Below the pieces are notes generated by a model. The model ran no database searches, was not told the DNA's origin, and saw only the letters and a list, made by a program, of their open reading frames with translations. This document shows positions 13,201 to 26,129 of a stretch of DNA of 64,000 nt, piece after piece. Each line of letters starts with the position of its first letter. Within the stretch, counting starts at the first letter, position 1. The translations under genes were made by a program, and so were the position numbers. The DNA is from Phalacrocorax aristotelis (lineage: Eukaryota; Chordata; Aves; Suliformes; Phalacrocoracidae), in the NCBI RefSeq assembly GCF_949628215.1, contig NC_134282.1, positions 14,116,723-14,180,722 of the forward strand, given 5' to 3'.

Positions 13201-16200
13201 ATATTTATCTACAAATATACACTGTGGATGGCTAGTTTCTTATTGTCGTCTTCTAAGAATTTATACTTGTTTCTATATCATGTCAGAAAGAAAAAGAGTG
13301 GATATAAAATTGCACATGTTCAACAATGCTCGATAACAAGGCACTGAGCATTGTAGAAATGAGCATATTTTATTTAATCAAAATAAGTGTTGTAGGAAAA
13401 TCACGTAGGTTTAATTTTTGAAAAGCTATTAAGTTTCAAATTAAATGGAAGATTAAAATAAAAATGAGCTTTAGCTGTAAGTGGAGGTTAAATTTGGTCA
13501 ATTTTTGTTGTTTATCTGTGCATAAAGTCCTTGCATTTACCATTTGACAAATCCTCTAATAAAATACTTGCTGCAATCAGGTGAAGTAGGTTATTAATGG
13601 TTCTAAAAAAGATATACAGGATTGCCTCATCCTGAGGCAATTAAGTCTGTGAAGTAAGTGTGTTTAATATCTCTGGGGGCCTGACTGGAATGAAACAGGT
13701 GATCTTTCCACAATTGCCATTGTTTCATTTAGAATTGCTTTAATTTTGTTTGTTTTTAACTGAAGAATGACTCCTTGCTTTATATCCCTTTTGTTAAGGC
13801 TCCAGTGTGGGGACTTTCAAAGGCTGTGTGCGCCACATCAAAAGCAGAGTGGAAAATTTTAACCACCACTGAAAAGCAACACGGTGTTTCACATGAAGCC
13901 CTAGCATCCCAAACAGGAGAGGACAGTCCATATTTACTCTTAGTCTCTTGACTCAGGCTTTGCAGTGGTGCTGCCAGCTCCCACGTTAGGTCAGGGCAGT
14001 CCAGACATCCTTGCCTTGAGTCAGCTCCTCAACAAAGCCTTTTGCTCACACCGCCTGCTAGCTACCTCTGTGGCTCTTCACCTTCTCTGCTCCCCCAGGG
14101 GGCTCAGGGGCTGATGGATGAAGGGTCAGGGAGTCGAGTCACCACACAGACTTCCTACTCAGCTCGCCAACACATCTTCATTTCAAAGAAGTGTTAACTT
14201 ACAATACAGACCTCAGCTCTCGCTTACAGATCGCCAGCTTCAGGCACTTCAGTTTGGAAAACAAATGCTTTACCACCGTATGTTTTCTGAAGGATAAATT
14301 GTGTATACATCAGGGTGCTGTTTGGTATAAAATCTTGTATTTTTCATTTCTCCTTTTTTCCTCTGCTCTGTTCTTTTTTCCCTGGATTTATTAGTGGGGA
14401 TGGTTTGTGGAGGTATGGTTAATTACTAGAGCTTGTGGCCTGCTGTGATTGAAAGCTGATCTCACCAGTTTGGGGTCTGCGTTATATTTTTTCTGTATGT
14501 AATTAAATCTGAATACCATAACTATGCATAATGTTGGAAAATAATGAGAAACTTTTTTTTAGTGAAAACACATCTGAAAGGTATTTTCTTTCTACAAAAC
14601 ACTCTGCACTTTACACACACAAACAAGCAAACAGCCAAAAGGCCAAAAGAAGCATTCCAGCCTGTGATTCGGATGAAAACAAATGTTTATTAGATCTATG
14701 TGATCCGTTAAAAATAAAGAAGGAATTCAAGCAAACTGTGATAAAGGCTATCCATATATCTTGGGGTATTCGTAACATCACAGACATACTAAAGACATGC
14801 AGAGAAGTGCCAGCACAGCAGGGTGAACATGAACAACACATCCTGGAAGCAGCAGCATCCAACTGAACACAGGAGATTTGGCTGGGGAGTCCCTCCAATA
14901 AAACAAGTTGTGGGAGGCCAGGCCTCTGCTCTGACTGTAGGCATCAAAAATTCTCCTGATTTCCTTACCTACGGAGGGGGGACCAGACTGATATGGGAGA
15001 GGAGATCAGGCACTGTTTACACTGAGGTAAATGAAGCAGAACACTGCACAGCTCACTGGACCATACCAGAATTAGGCCAGACATATCATATCTAGAGGCT
15101 TAATTTTTTTTTTCTCCGCTGCACATAGATTTGAAGTCTGCCGAGGTCCTTGTTGTTCACCAGTGTGACAGTGATCTGAAATTAGAGGCCTCTAGAGTAT
15201 TCCTAGAATATCAGAAATCTTTGGTCTGGAAATTTATCTCATTGCCTCTACATATAGCTGATGTTCAGAAAAAAAGAGTTTGGTATCTGATCTAATGTGA
15301 TGAACGATACAGTCAGTAACACTCTAAAAAAGTGTGCGCAAGCCAAAGCAAAAATAACTAGATCAAATCCAGTCTTTCAACATAGCAAAGCAAGCTGATC
15401 CTAGGGCACATCAAGCAAGACAAGGGTGACAAAGTAACCAGATTACATTTAAGGCTTAAGAAAAGTAATGATGGGGAGGGGGGGAACCCCACAACTTTCC
15501 CTAAAGAGCAAGGGCGCGGCCCCTCTCCTCAAAAGTACTGAATGTAGGGCAAGAATAAGTCAAGTAAAAATTCATGTATGTAAAGTAAGGGAAATCCCAA
15601 ATAAATCCTTTTAGGAGGACCTTGCTGTCTAGAAAAGACCTTTTGCCTGTCCTCCACCCCAAACACTAAGGAACAGTCCTGCCAGTGTAAGCTATAAAAA
15701 GCACAACAGATCATTCAAATGTCCAGGCATTACATTACTAACAACTTTGCTTTTTTGAAACTAAGCCATTGTATCCAGTGCCATGGCCACTACAGGAACA
15801 CTCTTCCAGGAAGCAATCAGCAAACTCATGTTTCTGAGGTAGCAGCAAACAGCCATTTTCCCTCCTCACCTGGCAGCAGAGGCATAACTGAGTGTAAGTA
15901 CTTGAACAGTCAGTCTCAATCTGTGGATCAGAAAGCAAAGCGAACCAGCCGTTGCAGGACAAGATTAACTGTGCAGGTGTCAGCAAGACTGTTTGCACCA
16001 GCCATCACCAGCACTTTAATGGAACCAGATGTACCACCTACCACTGTTTTCCAACAATCTCAGCTTCATGCGGCAGAGAAGGCAATAGCAGCTCAAAAAA
16101 AACCATAAGAATCCATACAAATACACCTCACCATAAGATTCTGTAGCAGCAATTGTGTGTTGGGATTTGCAATGGTTACTTTTAGCTACCTCTGTGGCAT

Positions 16201-19200
16201 GTATGGACCTGAGGCAATAATTATCAAAATAAGTAGTTCTTTGCTGAACTCCTACAACTCATTACTCTTTCCCCTTCATGAATTGTCTAAAAGTGGATGA
16301 TCCATGAATTCTGCTGTTCCGTTTTTTGCCACAGCACTCTCCAGAGCTAACCTCTGCACTATACTGATTCACAGCAATTTGCCTAAAGAGGTTACCTGCT
16401 CTTTATCAAATTGTGTATCAGCCTTGGAGTCAGGAGAACAGCATGGAAAGGAGAAGCTGCTGCTTGCAGCCTGTGCAAATCAGGCGCACACCCAAGCTCC
16501 AGCTTGCAGCCTATGCTGTGATCCTCATCATGACTGTATTAGGGCAAGGCACAAGCTTGAGCCTTTTCCCATCTCCTCCCCACTGGTTTCATCGTGGCAT
16601 GCATCAGCCATGCCTGCACTCTGGATAATCAGAGACCATGACCCCAGGGAATATTATGTAGAATATTTGCCCCATGGGTTGGGCATATGCTACTGCTTCC
16701 TCATGAACTCATGACTCAAAGGATAGGAGAAGCACTGCCCATGAGGGCTGGAGAGCTCAGTTTCAGGCCACCATCAGCCATCCCATTTATGTAGCCAAGG
16801 CTTTTGCCCCAGCTTCCTGCAGCAAGAGTGACATTGCACTGGACTAAAAGAGAGCTTTTGTTGCACAGTCTTCATGTCTATTCAGAGTTCTCTACAGTTT
16901 GTAGATCAAACACAGAAAGGAAGTTTCCCCCTTATGTATTTTCAGATTCCCACAATCTTTTTTTTTTAATTTATTTTAGGGGCGAATATGTCCAGATAAT
17001 CTCATTAAACAGCTTATGATAGGTGGTAGTAGAGAGGTTAAGGATTCCCAGCCACACAACCTACTATCCTGCCTTATGTTTTAATCTCCCATTTTTTGCA
17101 CAAGTAGCAGCACACCAGATTTTCTTCTTTATTGTCACATAAGACTACTTATCCACCAAAAAAAAAAAAAAAGAAAAAAAGAATCCCTTCCTGTGGGTGC
17201 CAGTACAGGCAAAATCCAAATTGCGAGACTATTTCCTAGACAGAAAGCTGTGAAATTTCATAAGATCTTCAAGAGAACAAATTAGCTCTTGGTATATTAA
17301 AGCAAAAAATATCAGTATCCATCCTCCATAATAATAGTAATTGCATAAATTGTAGGGTTTATACAAGTCACACAATTAATAAATTTCTGAAAAATTTTAG
17401 CCAGAGGAAGAAAGGAAAATTAATTAAGAGAAAAAAATCACAAATACGCTGAAAGTCCCTCAACACCACTGCTACCTTGCATGCAATAATTATGTTGTCA
17501 TTTGTGCTCAGGGAGAACAAACAAGAAAAAGATACACATCCCTGACTCCTCCAAAGAAAATGTTTGTTCAAGAAACACCAAGTAGAAAACATTTTCACAA
17601 ATCTTATTGTGCCCAAGAGAAGCTGTAAGTGGCACGGCAGACATTTACACTTGCCAGAACTCCATTCTAAACGACCTATTCAATACAAATGACTGTCTGG
17701 CATCATAATTGCCACACTATTCATGTGCTTGTGTTTGTCGTCTTAAAACATATGCATGGCAAACTTTTAAAAAATTAAATTATCACAGGTGTAGTTAGTT
17801 CTTTCTGCCACGTAGCTAGTGACCTGGATACATTCATGGAGCAAGTGGGACTGAAATCCCTAAATTCTACTGCATTTTCTTTAAAAAAAGCTGGATGTTT
17901 CCTGATAGCTGAAGGTAAATGACAGATCTTGAAGCCTTGGTATAACTAAACCTGAAAAGAAACAGCATGCTGATCAGTCATGCATATAGTATTTCTTTTA
18001 TACGGCATTCCTCCCAATCTAATTTTTGCTTTTGAATTAGCAATCTGTTAAAATACATGGGGTTGTTCATACCTACAGCTTATTTCAGCTTCCCTCAAAC
18101 CCAAAATGGCAATAATGCATTGGTTTAGATTTGGGGCCTATTTTTATATAGTAATCTCTGTGACTGAGGCTGCTCAACTTTTGTTATTTCTTTTAAGTGA
18201 AAAGTTAAAGCACAATTGTGCAACAAGCAGGAGGGGAAATGCTGTAGCAAAACCCATACCCACCAACCCGTGAAATACATGAAGCTTTCTTCACGTCCAC
18301 TGTTTAAGCAGAACCCCCACAATGACTTCACTTAAGAGTCTGCATAAGAACAAATGGCACAATATCTCAAACTTTAAAAGATACAATATGTTTGCAAATT
18401 ATTTCCATAAGTATGTTAGTAAATGGAAAAAAAAAGCTTAAATCAAAGCAGAGGAAAGAGTGGGAGTTCTTCACCAAACAGCTTGTCTCCCAGTATAAAG
18501 AATGTTTTCAGGTTCATATAAGCAAAAAACCATTTTAAACTCTAAAGCTGTACCCAGTGCTACCAGGTGGATATATCTGGAATGTTATTGTTCATGGAAA
18601 ACACTTGGATGACAACTGGATTCCAGGGAAGAGCACTGTAGAGTTGTGTTCTGCTTTCCATTAGAAATAGCTCCCTCCATATTCCTCCCCACCCCTTGCA
18701 CACTTCCTCCAATACACTGAGAAATCAAGCCCCAAGACAACATACTGGTTTACTCAGCCCCCAGTTAAGAAAAAAGTTGTTTGTTTGACTTCAGAAACAT
18801 GCAGGTATAAAATCAGTTGAATTTTCAGCATTTGGGCATGTGCTGACTCTCACTCCTAGTGGTCTGGTAGGTGGAAGAATTAAAGTTAAGGGGCCTGGAC
18901 ATTTCAAATTAAAATTCTCACACTGACATTCAGAGAGCTGTCCACACCCACACCGATTTCAAAAGTTAGATCCTCACTTGTTTTGAGAAAGCAGTCACCT
19001 CCACAGTAAAACTGTTTCTTAAGTTAGGGACATCCCTGCACCTCAGGGCATGGTCCAAAACAACCTCAGCGACACACATGTTAGCCGGGGACCACACAAC
19101 CCCAGCTCCTAGCTGGAGTTGCAGTACCCAGTGCTCCTACCTCGCAAAGTTCACCCTTTCTCTTGGCTTGTCCTTTATTGCTTAATATGGCAAGTACACA

Positions 19201-19344
19201 ATTAAATACTACAATCTCCCTCTGCTACCAAAGCCTGCCTTCATATCCTCAAAGCTGGTCCCACTTGCAGGGAGCAATGTCAGAGGAACTGTACACAGTC
19301 CAAGTCTGATGCTACAAGATTGAGTTCTTTAACTTTATTTAATG
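13201..19344. other. AT-rich gene desert, no gene seen
   Basis: No gene or RNA recognised. It contains a small hairpin at 13,621-13,641 (9-bp arms, 3-nt loop) and an A-rich run near 17,158-17,180. The stretch at 13,300-13,760 is non-repetitive and AT-rich with TAATTTT/ATTAAAT cores and may be conserved. Open frames of 100-136 codons at 14.5-16.7 kb have no domain or codon-use signal that I can see. Confidence 0.5.
13621..13641. repeat. Short perfect hairpin
   Basis: ATTGCCTCA and TGAGGCAAT are exact reverse complements separated by TCC. Too small to assign a role; a structured or dimeric-factor site is possible. Confidence 0.8.
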
Positions 19345-19840
19345 CCAGACCTGACATTTGTCTTACTTAAAATACATGGGATATAGCTAGAGATTGAAGA
19401 ATGACTCTTCTGCCTCAAGGCAGGATTCCCACACTCACATCATCCCTAGCAGAGGCTTGTCTGGATTCTCTGCCTTGGATAGATAGACCCCAAAAGCTCC
19501 CTAGGTCAGTTCCAGCACTCAGCTCTCTTTGCAGCTGGAGACCTTGATCTACCTCTGCCCCAATCTCCTTCGCTGCAGTTTAAGCCTACCCTCTCTTCTG
19601 CTGTCTACTGGGGAGAAGGTGTTCAGTCATTCTCCTTACCAATAACTTTTTCTATATTCAGAGGTTATTCTAAGCTTTGTCCTCTCTACACTAACTCTTT
19701 TTTGTGCTATCTTTCCTCACATATCCTGGAGCTGTCATCAAACTTGCTGATTTCTTGCACAATCTCCTAACTTTCCTTTATTTATAGCCCATGTCTGAAC
19801 TACTCACCAGTAACTGTCTTGCTCTCAGCTCTCCCTTAGA
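19345..19840 (-). mobile_element. CR1-type LINE relic, antisense (about 500 bp)
   Basis: The order of blocks follows the antisense CR1/L3 3' region: AAAGCTCCCTAGGTCAGTTC plus CAGCACTCA (about 19,493), CGCTGCAGTTTAAGCCTACC (about 19,572), TCTACTGGGGAGAAGGTG (about 19,605), AATAACTTTTTCTATATTCA (about 19,642), TATCTTTCCTCACATATCCT (about 19,709). It is decayed throughout. This is the last transposon relic I can recognise before the CpG-rich domain begins. Confidence 0.55.
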
Positions 19841-20419
19841 AGGAGCACTCGAAAGGGAAATGTAGTGCTCTCTCATATATATAGCCATGAGCCAGCCCCA
19901 CAGGTGATATAAATTGGCACAGGTCTGTACCTAATTACAGGGTTATGTAAATTTGGAGGGGGTGGCTTGCTTTAGGAAAGATGCAGTAGAGGGAAAGTCT
20001 AGGCCTTCCCTTTTACTTGTTTTTGTATGAGACGTTTAGGGGGTTTGGTTTCTTTGGAAAGGGGCACTATTTGGGAGATTTTTGAGTTATTGAATTATGG
20101 AGTTCCCCAAGAGGTGCTTCTGGGCGTGTAGAGGAGGATTTAGTATTGTCTTCCTGCTCTGATGAGTTTCTTAAAGTAAAACAAACAGCACCCTGTTACA
20201 TCCCCCTAGAAATGGGGCTGCTTCCCACGCTGAGAAGGGCTTCTTTACTGAAAGTCCGAGGGCTGAAGGGGGGCTGCCCCCGTCCGCTCCCTGCCCTGTA
20301 ACGTTTAGGAGAGAGAGGGTCACTCCCGGGGAAAAAAATGTCATCGCAATCGGTGCTGCGCCAAAGTGCTCCGAAAACCATTAAAACTAAAAAGCAAATA
20401 CTGCATAGATTGCCTAACC
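19841..20419. other. Transition interval, nothing identified
   Basis: This short stretch joins the AT-rich desert to the CpG-rich domain; CpG becomes frequent from about 20,200. No gene. Confidence 0.5.
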
Positions 20420-20580
20420 GCTGCTGCCCAGCCCCAGGAGCACACGGGGGGTCTCCTCGCTGGGGCTGGGGCCGGCGGGCGGGAGCGCCGCCCCGCCGGG
20501 GCCGCCCGGAGCCTCGCTGCGCGGCCGCGGGGGGTGCGCAGCCGGGGACTGGCTGCACGGGGAAGGACCGCGATGGCGAG
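20420..20580. promoter_or_regulatory. Small CpG island
   Basis: GC-rich with many CpGs (GCCGGCGGGCGGGAGCGCCG). It is the first such patch from the left and coincides with the start of the regulatory domain. Open frames on both strands are compositional. Confidence 0.55.
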
Positions 20581-20639
20581 GATGAAATCAGAGGAAAAGT
20601 GCGTCTCTCCCCTCGCTTACAAAAAGTTGACATCAACTC

Positions 20640-20945
20640 AGTTGAAAAGTAGGTTAATTAGTAGTGTTTGACAGAGCTCCCCAGCAGTGGCTTACTTCAG
20701 GTGCCGCATATTACTGCTACTCTGCTGCAAAAGGCTTTGTTTTCACCTAGCTTTGCAGCCTCCAGTGTCTGAATATTGATTAACTCTGGGTATTTGATTT
20801 CTTTGAAATACGCTCGCATTATTCCAATATACTGCACCCTTCAATCGAGTTATTTTTTTAACGTAATTAAAATATTAACAGCGCTTTGCTGCTAGAAATG
20901 TAACCCTTGGCAATGAAGTAATTTCTCCTTTTACCATCAGAGCTC
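20640..20945. promoter_or_regulatory. Candidate conserved non-coding element
   Basis: Non-repetitive, AT-leaning sequence between two CpG islands. It contains GGTTAATTAG, TTGACAG (TALE-type), TTGATTAA and GTAATTAAAATATTAAC cores. This looks like a developmental enhancer. Conservation itself cannot be tested here. Confidence 0.35.
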
Positions 20946-21059
20946 GCCGACGTCCCTTAGCGGGAGGATGTGGTTGCGGGGAGGGACTGGACGTGGTCAG
21001 CAAACTCCCGCGCAGGGACTTGCTCCTGGCAAGGGTTTTTTCTCATAGGAAAGACCGAA

Positions 21060-22180
21060 ATATTTACATTCCTGAGAGGGTCTTGGCGAGCTCGGCCGAG
21101 CCCCAGCCCCAGAGCTGGCCATGCGAAGCCAGAAAACTTCCAAGGATGTCGGGGGAATCGCCCTGGACCGGAGCAGCCTCAAGCCTCCCCCCGCCCCGGA
21201 CCCGCAGGCGGGTGTCGCCCCTCGTGTCGCGATAGACATGATGTCGGTGGGGGTGGAGGTGAGAGGCGCTGCCCTTCCGCGGGCGCGCACGGCGGCCGGG
21301 CGAGCAAGGCGGCGCGAAGCGTTGCGCCTATCCGCCAGCCGCTGGATGAGCTCAGCTTTTCAAAGGCCTCTGGTACAGTTGTCTTTTTTTTTTTTTCTTT
21401 TATTAATTGAGTGAGGACACGCAGGGGAAGGCGTGCAGGGGCAATGGTAATCGTGGGATTAAGCACGGGAGAAATAAAGACTAAGTTGCTGCGCTTTCGT
21501 TCCCGCTGCTCAGGCGCTGCTGCACACAGCTGCCCAGCACTGGAGTGTCCCACGCAGCAAGTTTCTCCCTCCTCCTGTGGCTTCTCTAAGAGACTGCTGA
21601 AAAGGCACCCCTCTCCTTGTGATCCCCAGCAGCCAGAGAAGCCCTGCCTCTGCCCCTCGCCTATATTTTAACCTGCCATTTTCCCCCCGGACGGGCTCAG
21701 CCGAAGTTCGCTGTTTTGTTCGCCCCTTGTAACGCCACTTTGCAGGGCGCAGCTCCTCTCGGAGGAGGAAACCTCCCGGCGAGATCCCCCTGCACCAGAT
21801 GGGATCGCTATTTCAGGGCGAGCAGGCAGCGGCCAGGGCCGGCGGAAACCCCCGCAGAAGGACACCTTTTGAAGCTCCGCGGGAGGGGGCGGAAGAGGGG
21901 TCGGGACACGGGGTCCACTCGTGGCCCCGGGGAGCCGGCGGGGGAGTGCGCCTCTTTTAGCAAAGGCATCTGCAGCCCGCTCGGGGCCGCGCTCCTCCTG
22001 CGGTGTGGGCATGTGGTGGCGCAAAGCCAGGGGCAGGGCGCAGCTGTACCTGCCGTCCCTGCTCAGCGCAAGGCACCGCGCTGGTGCGGAGGGAAGGGCT
22101 CGTCAGCTGCTCGCTTCTGAAGCCCTGGGCCCCACCTTGATGCGGTTTTCTCTTCCCAGTGCTCCCTGTAAAGCCAAGCG
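21060..22180. promoter_or_regulatory. CpG island, about 1.1 kb
   Basis: Sustained GC-rich sequence with dense CpG across 21,060-21,340 and 21,680-22,130, split by a T-run (21,385-21,398). Open frames of up to 146 codons on both strands are typical of such composition and show no domains. Confidence 0.6.
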
Positions 22181-22510
22181 CAATCAAACCCAGTTGTCTT
22201 GATCTGATCCAAAAGATGTACCAGACCAACTCCGATCACAGCAGAAATGTCCTTGTTTCAATTTCCTCTTAAGTCTATTGCTTTCTCTTCTCAGGCAGAC
22301 AGCCGTGCAGCCACTGTTTTAATGTGCGGGGTGAATTGTAAGGTCATCAGGGCTTTCCTGTGCTCTAGGAAACTTTTTATTTTTTGTATGCAAGGGAGCG
22401 AACGAGAGAGGTCCCCAGCCAATCCCTCTCCCATTAAAATATTTGTAAATTAGACCCTGCCTGTTGACTTTACCTAGCTGTGACGGGGCGGGGTTACGGG
22501 AAAGTGCCTC

Positions 22511-22559
22511 AAAAAAAAAAAAAAAAAAAAAAGGAAAAAGCCCTCAGAAAAAAAAAAAA
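22511..22559. repeat. Poly-A tracts
   Basis: A run of 22 A at 22,511-22,532 and a second of 12 A at 22,548-22,559. No upstream retro-copy or target-site duplication was recognised. Confidence 0.9.
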
Positions 22560-22849
22560 GTTAAAAAGAGCTCTAAGCCCACCCACTCCCCCCCCGGGGA
22601 AAAAAAATGAAATTAAAAAAATCCAAATACTCCTTCAAATGGCCAGGTTGGGAAGGCCGGGGTCTGCTTTGCTGCAATTACAGGCTTGTCCGCGCTATTT
22701 ATACCGTACTCTCCAAAGCTTGCAGGCTTCATGGATAAGAAGCAGAGTGTTCCTGGAAGCGTTTCAGAACGTGTTCTGATGTACAGATAAACTTCTGGAA
22801 AGTATCTGATGACTGTGCCCGAGTGCGCTGACCCGCCTCCCATCGATGG

Positions 22850-22985
22850 GAATAAAGCGATAGCGTTCGACTTAAAGAAAGCCGCAGAACTTAATTAATT
22901 CGATGCTTTAATGGTTATAGAATCTGCAAAACACTAGTATTAATTTAGGCACTGGCATCTGGTTTCACTGAAATTCATGTCGAAT
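22850..22985. promoter_or_regulatory. Candidate conserved non-coding element
   Basis: AT-rich, non-repetitive, with ACTTAATTAATTCGATG and GTATTAATTTAGG homeodomain-type cores immediately beside a CpG island. Confidence 0.3.
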
Positions 22986-22989
22986 GTGC

Positions 22990-23345
22990 AAACTACCCCA
23001 GCGTTCCCGGCTGCTTCCCGGGCGGGAAGGGGGGAGCGGGCGAAGGGCCGGGGAAGGTGCCTCGCCCCGGGGCCGGCCGCCCTCGGAAGTGCGAGGCGAG
23101 GTCACGGCGGGCTGAGCGCGGGTGGGAGCTGACCCCGGCGCACACGCACACGCCCGCCCGCCCCGCGGTGGTCCGACGGGGGCCGCCCGACAGGCCCCCG
23201 CCGCTCGCACCTGGGCAGAGCGGGGGTCCCGCACCCCCACCCGCGCCTGCCGCCGGGGCCGGGCCCTGCGTGTCCCATCCACGCGCTCTTAGCGTGGCGC
23301 ACGCGTGCCCCCGGGGCCGCTCGTCCGCGCCTCCGAAATCACGCA
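22990..23345. promoter_or_regulatory. CpG island
   Basis: Dense CpG over about 350 bp (GGCGGGAAGG through GGGGCCGCTCGTCCGCGCC). No gene or TATA-type promoter assigned. Confidence 0.6.
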
Positions 23346-23389
23346 GCAGTGTGACTCGAGTCGGCTTTTTCCGATTGTGAAATCTTTGC

Positions 23390-24020
23390 TTTAGGACAAA
23401 GAGTCTCCTTCAATCGCGAGGATGACAGACTTGAAAGAGAAAATTGACAATGTTAATAAAGGGGGTTTACTGGGAAGATGGCATTTAGAAGAGGGTGAGA
23501 TGTCCCCAATTTAATTTTCGCTGGTGAAACGAGACAATTCTAAAAGGCCACAGATGAGACGATCTTTATTAAACATTTGTACTATTTTGGAAGCGAAGCC
23601 ATAACTCATCTACACTAAAATTTAACGACTTCGATTCACCAGAAAAGTTTGCGCTTGGACTCTGCTTCAAAGACAGAACAACAACTCCGGTGACAGGCTA
23701 TAATGATTTTCCCCTTCTGATTTGCAGTGGGTTGGTGTGTTCTTGTGCCCAGACCGAAGATTCATATTCAAATCCCGAAGCCATAAAATGTAGGCTTTCG
23801 CATTTGTCTTCTCCAAACCGAAACTTGACTAAACCAGAGTCCAGGATCAAAAGCACGCAAGAGCTATCAATTTCTCAGGGGACTGAGAAAGCCACTTGCC
23901 GCATAGTTACTCTGACAATATTGCGGACAATTTGGGCAACGTTGGGCAACACGTGTTGTCCCTGGGAACCGAGCCGTATTGTTTCTCCTGAGGTTTCCCT
24001 GTCAGCTCTGGTTTAACAAG
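23390..24020. promoter_or_regulatory. Candidate enhancer with GGGCAAC/E-box cluster
   Basis: Non-repetitive mixed-composition block. At 23,931-23,950 two 10-mers, TTTGGGCAAC and GTTGGGCAAC, lie back to back. They run into the 12-bp palindrome CAACACGTGTTG (23,947-23,958) with a central CACGTG E-box. GTTG and GGGCAAC resemble RFX X-box half-sites. Confidence 0.35.
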
Positions 24021-25439
24021 AGTTGTGCTCCAGGAAGGTTTCTCGGGGAAGGCGAGCAAGGCTCGGTATCGGACGCAGAGGATGCGCAGAGCTAGGGAGG
24101 AGGTGTGTTTGCTCGACTCGGGGCTTTGTTGTTGCTCCCGGCTTGACTTTGTTTTCCCCCCTTTTAAACTATATCCCCCTCCCCGGTGACACTAAACCGA
24201 GACACACAAGTGCAAAACTAAAGGCGAGTTGAAGGCGGCGGTGCCGGGGCTTTGCCCGCGTAGGAAGTGCGGCATCACTCCCCAAATGTGCATCCTTTCC
24301 TCGGAAAGGGGCGGCAGGAGAAAGTGTTGGGTTTTCACACCACCGCGTTGATTTCCCGAGGCACGAGAAGCACGGCGGAGTGCCGGGAGCGAGCCCCCAG
24401 CCCCGCTGGCCCGGCGGGGAGCCTCAGCCCCGCACCTCACCTCGCCTGCCAGAAAAAGTTTGGTTGCTGTCGCTGAGCGGGGAGTTCCCGGCCCCGTCCT
24501 GGAGCTCTCGCACCCGGTGCCTGTGTGCGCAGGGGGGGCCGAGCCGGCAGAAAACAGCCCGGCCTGTGTTTATTCTCGAGACTTGAAATGAAAAGAAACC
24601 GGCTCGTTGCTTCTTGATCTTTTCATTTCCTTTCCTTGGCCTGGGAGGAATCCCCTTGCCCGCCCCGCACGTTTTAAGCCGTGTCTGCGGGACTCCGACT
24701 AACCCTAGATCTGTTTTTTAAAACGTATTTAAGCTGCAGAATTTGCTGACACATAAATAAGCCATCAAGGCTCTCGGAAGCTCATGAATCTTTGACTGAA
24801 GTACGTGTGGGGACTTACACACTTGTTCCACGTCGTGATACTTTAAAAACTTTCACAAAGACGACTCTGGACAAAAAAGCATCTCTGTTTAACAAGATAA
24901 TTCTTGCTTTCAGTTTTATTTCTATTTTCAACTTCCTATTCTTTTGTCCTGCGACATGGCGCTTTTTTCCCCCTCGGGGACTCCTTTCTCTTCTTTCTCC
25001 CCTCCTATTCTGAACTGTTTTACAGCCCCGCTTTGTTACTGTCAGGAAAAAATGTCTGGAGAGCCCTGTCTCCTAAAGAAGCAACAGAAAAGGGAGGACT
25101 GGAGCTGCAATGTTGCCTATGCATGCAGAACATCCCAATCTGTTTTTGTGCATTGAGTTGGGGAGAGGGCAGCAGGGAGCGTGCACCCAGCCTCAGCCCG
25201 GACAAAGGGAGGCCGGACAGCTGCGCACCCGCCACAAAAGATTCACTCTTCTGTCAGCTCTGTTTACTTAGTGTTGTTTCTGACCTCTGTGCTACACTTG
25301 TTGCTAATACATATGCTTATCAAACCATTTTAATTGGCTTTCTTCATAACATTAGTCCCAGCGCTGCTTTTTTTTTTTTTTTTTTCCCCTACATGTGTTT
25401 CCAAACAACTTAATTGACTTCTCTAATATTCGTCTTCTC

Positions 25440-26060
25440 GGGCTCTAAACGAGGGGGTTCTCCCCCCACGCTTCCCGGCCTCCGGGGAAAAGGCCCAGGA
25501 GTGTCTGCACGCAGGAGCTTCACCTTTCGGGCGGGGTGGCTGCGCAGGGAGGTGAGGGCGCGGGGGTAACCCGCACCCCCAGGGGACAGCCGTGTCGCCG
25601 GCGTCGCTCGGGCTGGCATAGCGGATCCGGGCCGTGCGTGATGAAGTGGCTGCTGGTAGACAGGCGGGCTGACTGCCCCCGTCATGTTTTAAATGTGGTT
25701 TTGCTTTGTTTTATGGCACTCGGTGGACTGGTGCCAGCCCGAGAGGACGCAGCACCACCCTGGGAGCCGCTCATCGGTCAACAGCGCAGCGCCCTAAGCG
25801 GGAGCGCGGGGCTGAGCGGGCGCCCACGGCCCGCGGACGCCCCTGCAGAGCCCCCCCCTTCCAGCCGCAGGTAGAACCCCGGGGGTCGAGGCCGCCCCGC
25901 TCCTCCGCCCCGCCCCGAAACCCCGCGTCCAGGGCAGCCCGGCCCCCCACCCCTCCCCGCACCGGCGGGGCTGGCAGGGAGGCGCTGAGGGCCCGCGGGT
26001 CCGCCGGGCTGGGATGCGGGAGGTGGCAGAGAGCAGCCAACCTGCCCCCCCAAATCCCCA
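25440..26060. promoter_or_regulatory. CpG island
   Basis: GC-rich and CpG-dense, strongest at 25,770-26,030. Overlapping open frames on both strands (up to 188 codons) are compositional. A 16-nt T-run lies just left (25,370-25,385). Confidence 0.6.
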
Positions 26061-26129
26061 AGCACCACCCCCCGCAGCCTTTACCATCTGTATTAATCGC
26101 TTCGTTTGAGCTTCTCTCCCCCACCCCTT

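Noticed and set aside
14531..14866. 111-codon plus-strand frame in the AT-rich desert
   Set aside because: Length is within chance for AT-rich sequence of this extent; no domain, no splice or promoter context, and overlapped by a 95-codon opposite frame.
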